Positions 16,536 to 26,167 of a stretch of DNA of 64,000 nt are shown one piece after another. The notes under the pieces are model-generated. The model searched no databases, had not been told where the DNA came from, and saw only the letters and a program-made list of their open reading frames with translations. A program made the translations under genes and the position numbers. How positions within the stretch are numbered: position 1 is the stretch's first letter; every line of letters starts with the position of its first letter. Source of the stretch: Pelagibacteraceae bacterium AG-337-I02 (GTDB taxonomy: Bacteria; Pseudomonadota; Alphaproteobacteria; HIMB59; GCA-002718135); the NCBI GenBank assembly GCA_003282155.1, contig QBZY01000004.1, positions 1 through 64,000 on the forward strand, read 5' to 3'.

Positions 16536-18302
16536 ATGTCTACTAGGTCTTTAAGAAATAGACTTGCTGATACAACAAATATTTGGCCAGGTTTTGTAGA
16601 TGTTTTAGCTACATTATTAATTGTAATTATCTTTGTGTTAATGGTTTTTACAGTTTCACAAATATACTTAAGTGATGCAATATCGGGAAGAGATAAAGCA
16701 CTCCAAGATTTAAGATTACAAATTAATGAACTTTCAAAAATATTAGTTATTGAAACTAAAGACAAAGAGGAAGCCCTTTCAACCCTAACAGAAACGGAGA
16801 AACAACTTGAAGACACGCAATTAAATTTACAGAGTGAACAATTATTAAATGAACAATTACAAACAGATGTAGCAAAAAAACGATCAGAAATCTTTGTTCA
16901 AGAGCAAAATATTATTGCTTTATCAGAGCAAATTAGCAGTCTTCTAAAAGAGTTAAGAATAGTAGCAAATGCTTTAGAAACGTATGAAGGACAAGAAATT
17001 GCTTTACTTGAAACCGAAGGTTTAGGTGAAAGGATTAATAAAGCGCTAGCAACCAGGATTGATCAGCTTAAAATACTTAATCAAGAATTAGATAATGCTA
17101 ATTTTAAACTAGTAGAAAGTGAGAAATCTCTTAAGGCTACAATCGCAGAATTAAATGAAAAGAATATTAATTTAATGGCTATCAACGATAGTTTGGGCTT
17201 AGAGGATGGAGGAATTGAAGAGCAATTATTGGCAATAAAAAACAAAAATGAGGCACTACTAAGTTTAAATAATGAGTTAGAGAAAACAAATATTGAATTA
17301 TCTTTAAGAGATGAAGAATTACAAAATCAAATATTTCAATATCAACAACTAATGAATGATCTTTTAGAAATTAATGATAGTCTTGGTTTAAAAGATGCAT
17401 CACTTAATGAGCAACTCGATGCAATAAGATTTAAAAATGAAGAACTAGCAAGATTAAATAAAGACTTACTACAGAAAGATAATACCATTTTCAATCTTCG
17501 TGGAAAAATTTCTGAATTAAATAATGTACTTTCTTTGTCTGAAGAAAAACAAAAACAGCAACTTGAAGAACTCGAACTCCTCCAAAATCAAATTGTTTCA
17601 TTAGCAAAAGAGAATCAAGCACAAAAAGAAACATCACTTGAAGAAATTGAAAAAATGGAAATACAAGCTTCACAAACATTAGGACAGATAGAAATTCTTT
17701 CTAATCAAATTGATACTCTGCAAAAAGAAATAGCTTTACTTAATAACGCTTTAGAAGCAAGTGAAAGTCAGGCTTTGATTAAAGATTTAGAAATTGAGGT
17801 ACTTGGTGAAAAGTTAAACAAAGCTCTTACATCAAAAGTATTTGAACTTCAAAAATATAGATCTGAATTTTTTGGAAAACTACAATCTATTTTAGGTGAT
17901 AGAAAAGACATTAAAATTGTAGGAGATAGATTTATTTTTGAATCAGAGCTTCTTTTTGATTCTGCTTCTGCAGATTTACAACTGTCTGGTAAAGTAAAGT
18001 TAAGTGAAATTGGTCTTTCTTTAAAAGAGACTACAAACGATATTCCATCAGATATTGACTGGATTATAATGGTAGAAGGGCACACTGATAAAAGACCTAT
18101 ACAGACAATAAGATATCCATCTAACTGGGAATTATCTTCAGCTAGAGCTAATACAGTTTTAAAACTTCTTCTTGATCTTGGTTTTCCACCAAATAGGTTA
18201 GCATCTGCAGGATATGGAGAGTTCTATCCTATTAGTGATGGAGAAACTGAGAATGATCTGCAGCAAAATAGAAGGATTGAATTAAAACTCACTTCTCGCT
18301 AA
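16536..18302 (+). CDS. MotB/OmpA-type peptidoglycan-binding protein with long coiled coil
   Basis: 588 residues. One membrane helix at 20-44 begins with the motif PGFVDVLATLL, where Asp22 corresponds to the proton-carrying Asp of MotB/TolR. A coiled coil of nearly 390 residues (about 50-440) follows, then an OmpA-like peptidoglycan-binding domain (EGHTDKRP at 514-521, SARANTV, NRRIELKL). The protein would cross the inner membrane once and bind the cell wall through a long periplasmic stalk. It starts 2 bp after the channel gene. The stalk contains a near-repeat with a 63-residue period, and its two ends echo each other (INKALATRI and LNKALTSKV). Confidence 0.85.
   Translation: MSTRSLRNRLADTTNIWPGFVDVLATLLIVIIFVLMVFTVSQIYLSDAISGRDKALQDLRLQINELSKILVIETKDKEEALSTLTETEKQLEDTQLNLQSEQLLNEQLQTDVAKKRSEIFVQEQNIIALSEQISSLLKELRIVANALETYEGQEIALLETEGLGERINKALATRIDQLKILNQELDNANFKLVESEKSLKATIAELNEKNINLMAINDSLGLEDGGIEEQLLAIKNKNEALLSLNNELEKTNIELSLRDEELQNQIFQYQQLMNDLLEINDSLGLKDASLNEQLDAIRFKNEELARLNKDLLQKDNTIFNLRGKISELNNVLSLSEEKQKQQLEELELLQNQIVSLAKENQAQKETSLEEIEKMEIQASQTLGQIEILSNQIDTLQKEIALLNNALEASESQALIKDLEIEVLGEKLNKALTSKVFELQKYRSEFFGKLQSILGDRKDIKIVGDRFIFESELLFDSASADLQLSGKVKLSEIGLSLKETTNDIPSDIDWIIMVEGHTDKRPIQTIRYPSNWELSSARANTVLKLLLDLGFPPNRLASAGYGEFYPISDGETENDLQQNRRIELKLTSR
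17181..17468 (+). repeat. Two-copy 33-residue repeat in the coiled-coil stalk
   Basis: Codons 216-248 (17181-17279) and 279-311 (17370-17468) encode the same pattern: INDSLGL, then EQL-x-AI, then KNE, then LN-x-x-L. The offset is 63 residues, exactly nine heptads, so the register of a coiled coil would be kept. The DNA copies differ at many third positions, so the duplication is old. Confidence 0.75.
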
Positions 18303-18343
18303 TTTGCCTTAAATTAAACATAAAATGATAATAAAAAAATTAT

Positions 18344-18847
18344 ATGAGATTCCTTGCATTGTTTATTTTCAGTTTCTTCAGTTCATATTCTGTATTTGCT
18401 GCGTGTAGTGATCAACCAGCAAATGAGGTTGATTGGACTAATTGTAATTTTGTAGAAAATTTAGATCTGTCTGGTACTGGTTTGGCAAACTCTAAAATGT
18501 CAGGAGTTAATTTATCTTTATCTAATTTCGAAAAATCACAGCTTAACAACTCAAATCTATCCATTGGTAATTTTATTTTCTCAAATTTTAGTAATTCAAA
18601 TTTATATGCTTCAAATTTACAAGGAGCAAATTGTAATAATGCTAATTTTGACAATGCAAATCTTGCTAAAGTAAACTTCGAAGGGTCAAATCTTTTTGGA
18701 GCAACTTTTAAAGGTGCAAATCTGTATGAGGCAAATCTACTTGGTGCTAATATTTCAGGCGCAATATTTGATGAAGCAAATTTATCAAATGCTATATGGA
18801 TAGATGGTAAAAAATGTGCTCTTGGTTCTATAGGCAGTTGCCAATAA
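18344..18847 (+). CDS. Secreted pentapeptide-repeat protein
   Basis: 167 residues with a signal peptide (MRFLALFIFSFFSSYSVFAA, likely cleavage before ACSDQ or nearby). From about residue 40 to 150 the sequence is a run of A(N/D)Lxx-type pentapeptides such as SNLYA, ANFDN, ANLAK, GANLY and GANIS, which fold as a right-handed quadrilateral beta-helix. Cysteines near the N-terminus and in the final KKCALGSIGSCQ may cap the helix. Function unknown; it follows the MotA/MotB-like pair by 41 bp and is probably periplasmic. Confidence 0.85.
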   Translation: MRFLALFIFSFFSSYSVFAACSDQPANEVDWTNCNFVENLDLSGTGLANSKMSGVNLSLSNFEKSQLNNSNLSIGNFIFSNFSNSNLYASNLQGANCNNANFDNANLAKVNFEGSNLFGATFKGANLYEANLLGANISGAIFDEANLSNAIWIDGKKCALGSIGSCQ

Positions 18848-18975
18848 TTTTTTTGTTTTTTCTAATTGCCAGTTGTAAAATGTCAACTGAATATGAAAGG
18901 CAAAAAAATGATGACAATAAAGTTAATTTTGAAATCTCAGGAAATAAAGAAACAGGTATTCAAATAAATAATTAA
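18814..18975 (+). CDS. Predicted 53-residue lipoprotein
   Basis: An unlisted short frame from ATG 18814 to TAA 18973-18975 reads as a basic N-terminus (WFYRQ), a hydrophobic core (LPIIFLFFLIA) and a perfect lipobox LIASC, then a hydrophilic tail (KMSTEYERQ to the end). That is the exact architecture of a small lipoprotein with lipidated Cys21. It overlaps the pentapeptide-repeat gene by 34 bp in another frame; TTG 18838 is an alternative start. The mature part would be about 33 residues. Evidence is architectural only. Confidence 0.55.
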   Translation: MCSWFYRQLPIIFLFFLIASCKMSTEYERQKNDDNKVNFEISGNKETGIQINN

Positions 18976-19021
18976 AATATTAATTTACTTTTATTAAATT
19001 TAATGATTTGACCTTTTAACA

Positions 19022-19924
19022 ATGAGTCAAAATTCTTATTTATATGCTTTTTGTGTAGTTTTTCTTGCTGGAATTTTTTGGAGTTTTGGTGCGTTGACTG
19101 TTAGATATATGGTCGATGGCCATCAATATGTTTTTCAATATTTATTTTATAGAGGTTTAACTATTTCAATAATTCTTCTTATATATTTATTTTTTCGGGA
19201 GGGTTTTGTTTTTTATAAAAATTTTCTCAAAATAGGAATATCATCAATACTTGGAGGGCTATTTCTAGCAACAGCTTTTACTGGATTCATTTTTTCTATT
19301 ACTATGACTACGGCTGCCGTTACATTATTTATGTTAGCAGCTATGCCTTTTATTGCAGCCATTGTTGGTTATTTTGTTCTTGGTGAAATACTTAAAAGAA
19401 CAACATTAATTGCAATGGTTGTAGCATTTATAGGTGTTTGTGTGATGATTATAAATGACAGTATTTCTGGAACTGCTTTAGGTGCAATAATAGGGTTTAT
19501 TTCTGCCACTGGTTTTGCCTTATACACGGTAACAATAAGGTGGAAACCTGAAACACCAAAATTCACAACAGTTGTTTTAGCGGGAATATTTTGCACTATA
19601 TTCGCATTCTTTATTTTAGGATTCTCTTTTGAACCTTTTATTCTGATGCCTGAAATAAATAGTTATTTGAGTATTCTGCATGGAATAATTGTTGCAACTG
19701 GTTTAATACTTTACAGTCTTGGAGCAAAATATTTACCCTCAGCTGAGCTAGCACTTTTATCGTTAATGGAAGTTGTCGGAGGAGTTCTGTGGGTTTGGCT
19801 TCCTATTTTTGGGATTAATGAAGTACCGAGTACAACTGTAATAATTGGAGGTTTTATAATAACTTTAGCTGTAGTTTATTATGGTTTTGCAGCTAGGCAG
19901 ATAGATATCAATATTAAGACTTAG
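19022..19924 (+). CDS. EamA/DMT-family transporter
   Basis: 300 residues with about ten hydrophobic helices arranged as two EamA repeats (the second starting near residue 150, [23 protein letters not shown]). Drug/metabolite transporters of this type exchange small metabolites across the inner membrane; the substrate cannot be read from sequence. The ATG at 19022 follows a gap of 46 bp after the predicted lipoprotein. Its stop overlaps the convergent hemA stop by 4 bp. Confidence 0.85.
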   Translation: MSQNSYLYAFCVVFLAGIFWSFGALTVRYMVDGHQYVFQYLFYRGLTISIILLIYLFFREGFVFYKNFLKIGISSILGGLFLATAFTGFIFSITMTTAAVTLFMLAAMPFIAAIVGYFVLGEILKRTTLIAMVVAFIGVCVMIINDSISGTALGAIIGFISATGFALYTVTIRWKPETPKFTTVVLAGIFCTIFAFFILGFSFEPFILMPEINSYLSILHGIIVATGLILYSLGAKYLPSAELALLSLMEVVGGVLWVWLPIFGINEVPSTTVIIGGFIITLAVVYYGFAARQIDINIKT

Positions 19925-21156
19925 ATATTTGCTGTAACTTTATTAATATTTTTCCTTGGCAAATTATTTTTAGACCAAACAGTATCAAGAGCCTTAATCA
20001 TTTTTTCAATATGCTCTTTTCTATGTTTTGGGGTAACAGTTATTCTAAGTCTTTCTAAATCTTTAGGTACAGTTGGATAAAAAATTGGTTGTGCATAAAT
20101 ACCATGATCATCAATTAAATCTTTAGATACTTTTTTACATAAAAAAGGATCATTTATTAATACTGCTACAATATGAGAATTTGTATCCAAATAAGGAATG
20201 GCTAAGGAATCTAAATTTTCCCTTATTAAAGCAGCATTTTCTTTTATTCTTATTCTTAATTGTTCTGCTAGAGAAACAATGTCTATCGCTTTAGCTGCTC
20301 CTGCAGCAATTGATGGACAGATTGAAGTTGTAAAAATAAAACCTGGCGCAAAACTCCTAATGTAGTCAATTATTTCTGAACTAGCTGCAATATAGCCTCC
20401 CATTTGACCATATGCTTTTGCTAAAGTTCCATTAATAATATCTATTTTATCTTCAACGCCCATTTCTACTGCAATACCTTTACCTTCTTTTCCGTAAAGT
20501 CCAACTGAATGAACTTCATCTAAATATGTCATACAGTTATATTTTTTTGCTAATTCTACGATTTTAATTATTGGTGATCTTATACCTTCCATAGAGTATA
20601 AACTTTCAAAAACTATTAACTTAGGATTATCTGTATTTGACTCTTTAAGTAATTGTTCTAAGTGGTCAATGTCATTATGTTTAAAAATATGACACTTAGC
20701 TCCACTATTCTTAATACCTTGTATTAAAGATGCGTGATTTAATTCATCAGAAAATATCTCAATATTTTTAATTTTTTTTCCTAAAGTCCATAAGGTAGAT
20801 TGGTTTGCTGTGTACGCAGAAGCAAAAACTAATGCCGCTTCTTTATTATGAACATTTGCTAGCTTTTTTTCAAGTTCAGTATGATAGGTCGATGTTCCAG
20901 AAATATTTCTTGTTCCACCAGAACCAGATCCATATTCAAGTAGTGTTTTTACAATCTCATTTACTACCTCTGGATGCTGACTCATGTTTAGATAGTCATT
21001 AGAGCACCAAACCTCTACTTCTCTTTCCTTATTTTTGAAACTTTCATCTGCATTTGGAAAACTTTTTATAGGTCTGTCTATGTTTCTAAAGTCCCTATAA
21101 AGACCTTGTTCCTTTAGATTTTTTAATTCAGATTTAAAGAAATTTTTATATTTCAT
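19921..21156 (-). CDS. hemA: 5-aminolevulinate synthase
   Basis: 411 residues. It condenses succinyl-CoA and glycine to 5-aminolevulinate, the first step of heme synthesis in Alphaproteobacteria. Diagnostic features are [13 protein letters not shown] (50-62), the glycine loop [26 protein letters not shown] (Asp213 of the PLP pocket) and the PLP lysine Lys247 in NGTLAKAYG. The alternative family members (AONS/KBL) are less likely because of the GTRNISGT and HNDIDHLE segments. It lies next to, but on the opposite strand from, the rest of the heme cluster. Confidence 0.93.
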   Translation of the reverse strand: MKYKNFFKSELKNLKEQGLYRDFRNIDRPIKSFPNADESFKNKEREVEVWCSNDYLNMSQHPEVVNEIVKTLLEYGSGSGGTRNISGTSTYHTELEKKLANVHNKEAALVFASAYTANQSTLWTLGKKIKNIEIFSDELNHASLIQGIKNSGAKCHIFKHNDIDHLEQLLKESNTDNPKLIVFESLYSMEGIRSPIIKIVELAKKYNCMTYLDEVHSVGLYGKEGKGIAVEMGVEDKIDIINGTLAKAYGQMGGYIAASSEIIDYIRSFAPGFIFTTSICPSIAAGAAKAIDIVSLAEQLRIRIKENAALIRENLDSLAIPYLDTNSHIVAVLINDPFLCKKVSKDLIDDHGIYAQPIFYPTVPKDLERLRITVTPKHRKEHIEKMIKALDTVWSKNNLPRKNINKVTANI

Positions 21157-21211
21157 ATTTATTAGATATCTTACACAATGTTTAATTGTAAGTGTTTAAT
21201 TGAATGAATTG

Positions 21212-21775
21212 TCACACCTTATTTTTACTAAAAGACATTCTGCTCCAGACACCATATTTATCTTTAATTATAAATCGATGATACAACGCCGCTGCAATAT
21301 GAAGTGAAAAAAGAGCTGTTAATATAAGTGCTGAGTAGTAGTGTATAGCTAGAGCTTGAGGATATAGAAAAAAGTTCTCTTCGATTAAAGGTGGTATTTT
21401 AATTAATCCCAAGAGATGAACATCTTCTCCTCCAAGCCATGTCATAAAGGTACCTTGAATAGGAATAATAATTACTAAACAATAAAGTGTTAAATGGACT
21501 AAATTCGAAACAAATTTATGAATTAAAGGAATATTTTCATATTTCGGATGAGTATTAAATATGTATTTCCACATTAATCTAAGCACCACTAAACTAAAGA
21601 CTATGGTGCCAAAAAATTTATGAGTGATAATAAAACCCATTTTAAGAGGAGAAAATTCCATATTATGAAGGCTAATCCCTGTTGCAACTTGCCAAAAAAG
21701 AAGAAGTGCTAATGACCAATGAAAAAGTTTTGCAACCAAGCCCCAAGAAGATTTTGTACCTTTAAATTCAACCAT
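21212..21775 (-). CDS. Cytochrome b561-type membrane protein
   Basis: 187 residues with four hydrophobic helices and the N-terminal KLFHWSLALLLFWQ block; histidines in LFHWS, ITHKFFG, IHYYSA and SLHIAAALYHRF are placed to bind two hemes b. This is the CybB/YodB di-heme cytochrome b561 family, which moves electrons from quinol in the inner membrane, sometimes to reduce superoxide. It sits between hemA and hemC, divergent from hemC with a 42-bp spacer. The electron partner is unknown. Confidence 0.85.
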   Translation of the reverse strand: MVEFKGTKSSWGLVAKLFHWSLALLLFWQVATGISLHNMEFSPLKMGFIITHKFFGTIVFSLVVLRLMWKYIFNTHPKYENIPLIHKFVSNLVHLTLYCLVIIIPIQGTFMTWLGGEDVHLLGLIKIPPLIEENFFLYPQALAIHYYSALILTALFSLHIAAALYHRFIIKDKYGVWSRMSFSKNKV

Positions 21776-21817
21776 TACTAATTTTATAATATAGTGTTAT
21801 TTATAGAAGTATAAGTA

Positions 21818-23326
21818 ATGAAAATAAGAATTTTATCTAGAAAAAGTGACTTGGCAATAATTCAAGCACGTGAATTTTCCGATTATTTTCAATCAAAACA
21901 TCCTTTTTTAGAAATAGAATTTTTAACAAGAAGTACTTCAGGAGATAAAGATCTAAAAACCCCTCTTTCTGAAATGCCAACAGAAGGTGTTTTTACTAAT
22001 GATTTAAGAGATGAATTAATAAATAACAAATGTGATTTAATTGTCCACTCTTGGAAGGATCTTCCAATTGAAGTTGGAGAGAAAACTAAAATTGCTGCTA
22101 CATTAAAACGTGCTGATAAACGAGATATATTATTCTTAAAAAAAAACATAACATTAGATAGTAAGAAAATTACTATTCTTTGCTCATCACCTCGAAGACA
22201 ATATAATTTAGAAAATTTTATTGAAAATTATCTTCCACAAAAGTTTGATGAAGTTTGCTTTGAAAATATAAGAGGTAACATACCAACTAGATTTAAAAAA
22301 TTTTTGGAAGATCCTAATAGTGATGGTTTCATTGTTGCTAAGGCAGCAATTGATAGATTACTTTTAAATAATTATTCTGAATTCAATGAATTAAAAACAA
22401 CTCTAAAAAAATATATTAACAAATGTCTATGGTCTGTTTTACCATTGTCTATAAACCCATGTTCTCCTGGCCAAGGTGCTTTAGCGATTGAAACAAGAAT
22501 TAAAGATAATAAACTTAACGAAATTTTAAATGATATCAATTTTTCCAAAGATTATTCAAACGTTATTCAAGAAAGAAATATTTTAAAAAATTATGGAGGT
22601 GGATGTCACCAAAAAATAGGAGTATCTTACATCTCACATAAATTAGGATTAGTTGTATCTAAAAGAGGTGAAGATGAAAATGGCAATCATTTTGAGAGCT
22701 GGGATTTTATTGATCCAAAAGATATAAGCTTTTCTAGTAATACAACAGATGAAATTTATCCTGAAAATTTAAAAAATTATAAAATATTCTCTAGAAAACA
22801 ATTAAATGAAAATGTTGATGATATAAATAACTTACAAAATAAATGTATTTATGTTTCACGAATTAGCTCAATCCCAGATAAGTCAAAAATCCAATCAAAT
22901 AATGTTATTTGGACAAGTGGTTTAAGAACATGGAAAAATTTAACTGAAAGAGGTATTTGGGTTAATGGAACTTCAGATGGTCTTGGTGAGGATTTTGATA
23001 AAGATATTAATTCACTTACAAATAATCCTTGGGTTAAGTTAACTCATTCTCAATCTCCTGAAAGCTCTATAAAAAATAAAATTGAAACGTATCAATTAGA
23101 GTCTATTGATTTTGAAATAGATATAGAAAAGAAAAAGTACTTTTATTGGATGAGCAGCTCAGCTTTTAAAGCGAGTATTGATAAATATCCTAAAATTATA
23201 GAAAAATATCATTTTTGTGGCCCAGGAAATACCTACAATGAGATTAGTAAAATATTAGGTAATGATAAAAATCTTTTTGTTGAGCTATCTTATGATAGTT
23301 GGAAGGACAAATTACTAAAAGCTTAA
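21818..23326 (+). CDS. hemC: Hydroxymethylbilane synthase with C-terminal uroporphyrinogen-III synthase-like extension
   Basis: 502 residues, far longer than HemC alone (about 310). Residues 1-290 are porphobilinogen deaminase: LSRKSDLAIIQA at the start, HSWKDLP (78-84), SPGQGALAIE and the dipyrromethane-cofactor Cys263 in YGGGCHQKIG. The remaining ~210 residues include SGLRTWKNLTERGIWVNG, a SDGLGE motif and a late WMSSSAFKA, and probably form a divergent HemD domain that closes the ring. No other hemD is in the window. The assignment of the second domain is inferred from position and length, less from clear motifs. Confidence 0.85.
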   Translation: MKIRILSRKSDLAIIQAREFSDYFQSKHPFLEIEFLTRSTSGDKDLKTPLSEMPTEGVFTNDLRDELINNKCDLIVHSWKDLPIEVGEKTKIAATLKRADKRDILFLKKNITLDSKKITILCSSPRRQYNLENFIENYLPQKFDEVCFENIRGNIPTRFKKFLEDPNSDGFIVAKAAIDRLLLNNYSEFNELKTTLKKYINKCLWSVLPLSINPCSPGQGALAIETRIKDNKLNEILNDINFSKDYSNVIQERNILKNYGGGCHQKIGVSYISHKLGLVVSKRGEDENGNHFESWDFIDPKDISFSSNTTDEIYPENLKNYKIFSRKQLNENVDDINNLQNKCIYVSRISSIPDKSKIQSNNVIWTSGLRTWKNLTERGIWVNGTSDGLGEDFDKDINSLTNNPWVKLTHSQSPESSIKNKIETYQLESIDFEIDIEKKKYFYWMSSSAFKASIDKYPKIIEKYHFCGPGNTYNEISKILGNDKNLFVELSYDSWKDKLLKA

Positions 23327-23328
23327 AA

Positions 23329-24327
23329 ATGACAAATATTTTATTCGAAAATGCGCTTAAAAGAAATGTTCAAAAAACACCACCCATTTGGTTCATGAGG
23401 CAAGCTGGAAGATACCATTCGCATTATCGCAAACTCAAAGAAAAATATACTTTTGAAGAACTATGTAAAACTCCAGATTTAGCTGCAGATGTTGCTTTTG
23501 GTCCAATACAAGAATTTGATTACGATATTGCAATTTTATTTAGTGATATTTTATTTGTATTAGAGGGACTTGGTTTAGAATTAAAGTTTGACCCAGGACC
23601 TAAATTTAATTCTTTTATAAATTCAAAAAACATTAATGATTATAGTAATATTGATCGCGGAATTGAGCATATGCAATTTCAATTTGAAGCTATAAAAATA
23701 ACAAAAGAGAAATTGCCAAATAATAAGAGTTTAATTGGATTTGTTGGCGGACCTTGGACATTATCAAAATATGCATTTGGAAATAATAACTCTGATTTAA
23801 TCGACACTAAAATGAATTTAGAATTTATTTCAGAAATTCTTTTACCTCTTCTAAAGAAAAATATTCAATTACAATTAGATGCAGGTGTTGAACTTGTTAT
23901 GGTTTTTGATAGTTCCTTGTATGATTTAGATAAAATAAATTTTGATGAAATTTATTCTAAATTTTTAGAAGAGATTGCAATTTTTTTTCCAAATAAAGTT
24001 GGATATTATTCAAGAGGTAAGAGTTTGCCAGATCTAAATTCTATCATCAGTTTTCCCTTTGCTGGTTTCGGTTATGATCACACAATTGATCTAAAATCTA
24101 TGTTTGAAAATCAACAGTATGGATTTATTCAGGGAAATTTTAATGAACAATTAATGTTGAATGAAACAGATACATTTCTTAATGATTTAAAAGATTTTAT
24201 TGAAAAAATGAAATCAATAGAAAATCTTAATGGCTGGATTTGTAGCCTTGGACATGGAATTAACAAAAATACTCCAGAAAAAAATGTTCATTTGTTTATA
24301 GAAAATATCAGAAAAGAATTTAGCTAA
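23329..24327 (+). CDS. hemE: Uroporphyrinogen decarboxylase
   Basis: 332 residues. It decarboxylates the four acetate side chains of uroporphyrinogen III to give coproporphyrinogen III. The signature PIWFMRQAGRYH (19-30) carries the substrate-binding arginines, and FSDILFV and the FVGGPWTL block follow. I start at ATG 23329, two bases after the hemC stop; an upstream TTG at 23299 would lie within hemC and adds only residues not typical of the family. Confidence 0.95.
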   Translation: MTNILFENALKRNVQKTPPIWFMRQAGRYHSHYRKLKEKYTFEELCKTPDLAADVAFGPIQEFDYDIAILFSDILFVLEGLGLELKFDPGPKFNSFINSKNINDYSNIDRGIEHMQFQFEAIKITKEKLPNNKSLIGFVGGPWTLSKYAFGNNNSDLIDTKMNLEFISEILLPLLKKNIQLQLDAGVELVMVFDSSLYDLDKINFDEIYSKFLEEIAIFFPNKVGYYSRGKSLPDLNSIISFPFAGFGYDHTIDLKSMFENQQYGFIQGNFNEQLMLNETDTFLNDLKDFIEKMKSIENLNGWICSLGHGINKNTPEKNVHLFIENIRKEFS

Positions 24328-24332
24328 TAGAT

Positions 24333-25358
24333 ATGGTTAAATATATAGGTGAAAAAGATTATGAGCACGGGAGTAAAGAAAGAATTGGTGTTTTAATTAC
24401 TAACTTAGGGACTCCAGACGCTCCAAATAAAAAAGAACTAAAAGTTTATCTTAATCAATTTTTATCAGATCCAAGAGTAATCGAATTACCTAAAATCTTA
24501 TGGCAAATTTTATTGAAGCTAGTAATTTTGCAGGTAAGACCATCAAAGTCAGCAGAAGCATACAAACAAATTTGGACTGATAAAGGTTCTCCACTTTTAG
24601 ATATTGCGAACAGACAATTGAATAAAATTCAATCGTCTTTTTCTTCAAAAAATGAAATTATAGTTTTTGAAGTTGGTATGCGTTATGGCAATCCATCTAT
24701 TCCAGATGCTTTGTTAAAACTTCAAAAAAAACAAGTAAGAAGATTATTAGTCTTACCTATGTATCCGCAATATTGTGCTGCAACAACAGGCAGTACATTT
24801 GATGAGGTAACTAATGTTTTGCAAAAATGGCGTTGGATACCTGAAATGCGTTTTATCAATCAATACTTTGAAGAAAAAAATTATATTGAAGCATTGTCAA
24901 ATTCTATAAAATCGTTTTGGAAAAAAAATCCTAAACCACAAAAAATTGTTTTTAGTTATCATGGTATACCAAAACGGTACTTGACTAACGGTGATCCATA
25001 TCATTGCTTTTGTCTTAAAACCACAAGACTCGTCAAAGAACATATGGGATTATCTGATGATGAGATAATGACGACTTTTCAAAGTAGATTTGGCAGGGAA
25101 GAATGGTTAAAGCCATATACAAGTGAAACTTTGAAAGAACTACCAAAACAAGGAATTAAAAATATACATATAATATCTCCTGGTTTCAGTAGTGATTGTC
25201 TTGAAACACTTGAAGAACTTGAAGAAGAAAATAAAGAATATTTTATGGAATCAGGTGGAGAAAATTACCATTATATACCTTGCTTGAATGATCACGATGA
25301 TCACATAGACGTTTTTGTAAATCTGATAAAAAAACATATTCAAGGTTGGGCATTATGA
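24333..25358 (+). CDS. hemH: Ferrochelatase
   Basis: 341 residues. It inserts ferrous iron into protoporphyrin IX, the last step of heme synthesis. Features: VLITNLGTPDAP near the start, the FSYHGIPKRY signature with the catalytic His, and ISPGFSSDCLETLEELEEEN near residue 285-305, with its conserved acidic stretch. It begins 5 bp after hemE, and its TGA overlaps the next ATG. The C-terminus extends slightly past the core, without an obvious iron-sulfur cysteine cluster. Confidence 0.95.
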   Translation: MVKYIGEKDYEHGSKERIGVLITNLGTPDAPNKKELKVYLNQFLSDPRVIELPKILWQILLKLVILQVRPSKSAEAYKQIWTDKGSPLLDIANRQLNKIQSSFSSKNEIIVFEVGMRYGNPSIPDALLKLQKKQVRRLLVLPMYPQYCAATTGSTFDEVTNVLQKWRWIPEMRFINQYFEEKNYIEALSNSIKSFWKKNPKPQKIVFSYHGIPKRYLTNGDPYHCFCLKTTRLVKEHMGLSDDEIMTTFQSRFGREEWLKPYTSETLKELPKQGIKNIHIISPGFSSDCLETLEELEEENKEYFMESGGENYHYIPCLNDHDDHIDVFVNLIKKHIQGWAL

Positions 25359-26164
25359 TTGCTGATCCCAAATTTAATACTGCAAAAGAATGGTTTGAAA
25401 AATTACGAGATAACTTAGTTGAAACTATTCAAAGCATTGATGAAAAAAAATTTGAAATAAGTAGCTGGGATCACAAAGGTGATGGTGGTGGTAAAATGAG
25501 TAAATTAAAGGGTAATATTATTGAAAAAGGTGGAGTAAACATTTCTACCGTCGCCGGGACCTTTAACGAGAATATGAGAGAAGCTATTCCAGGTGCTAAA
25601 GAAGATCCAAATTATAATGCAACTGGCATCAGTGTTGTGCTACATCCTGTTTCACCAAAAATTCCTTCTATGCATTTTAATACAAGATTTATTAAAACCA
25701 CTCAGGAATGGTTTGGCGGAGGTATGGATATTACACCTTGTTTAATATTTGAGGATGAGGAAAAATATCATCGTGGTTTAGAAGTTTTATGTAATAAATA
25801 TGATAAATCTTATTATCCTAAATTTAAAAAATGGTGTGATGACTATTTTTTTCTCCAACACAGAAATGAACCAAGAGGTGTTGGAGGAATATTTTTTGAT
25901 TACCTTCAAACTGGTGATTGGGGAAAAGATTTTGAATTTGTCCAAGGCGTAGGTACTTATTTTCATCAATTTATCAAAAATACTTTAATTTCACTAAAGG
26001 ATGTTAAGTGGAGTGAAGAGGAAAAAAAGATACAATTAGTTAAGCGTAGTCGCTATGCTGAATTTAACTTATTATATGATAGAGGTACAAAGTTTGGTCT
26101 AGAGACTGGTGGGAATGTTGATGCAATATTAATGTCAATGCCTCCTCACGCCGTATGGGAATAA
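25355..26164 (+). CDS. hemF: Coproporphyrinogen III oxidase, oxygen-dependent
   Basis: 269 residues. It oxidatively decarboxylates coproporphyrinogen III using oxygen, so the pathway runs aerobically. Typical blocks are GGVNISTVAGTF, GISVVLHPVSPKIPSMHFN, the WWFGGG-type segment EWFGGGMDITPC, and HRNEPRGVGGIFFD. ATG 25355 makes an ATGA overlap with the hemH stop and is preferred to the TTG at 25346. It reads directly into hemJ with a 3-bp gap, which fits a heme operon. Confidence 0.95.
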   Translation: MIADPKFNTAKEWFEKLRDNLVETIQSIDEKKFEISSWDHKGDGGGKMSKLKGNIIEKGGVNISTVAGTFNENMREAIPGAKEDPNYNATGISVVLHPVSPKIPSMHFNTRFIKTTQEWFGGGMDITPCLIFEDEEKYHRGLEVLCNKYDKSYYPKFKKWCDDYFFLQHRNEPRGVGGIFFDYLQTGDWGKDFEFVQGVGTYFHQFIKNTLISLKDVKWSEEEKKIQLVKRSRYAEFNLLYDRGTKFGLETGGNVDAILMSMPPHAVWE

Positions 26165-26167
26165 ATC

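Noticed and set aside
15508..18302. Zorya-type anti-phage system
   Set aside because: Zorya also pairs a MotA-like ZorA with an OmpA-domain ZorB, but its long tail is on the A subunit and ZorC/ZorD-type partners are expected. Here the tail is on the B subunit and the neighbours are envelope genes.
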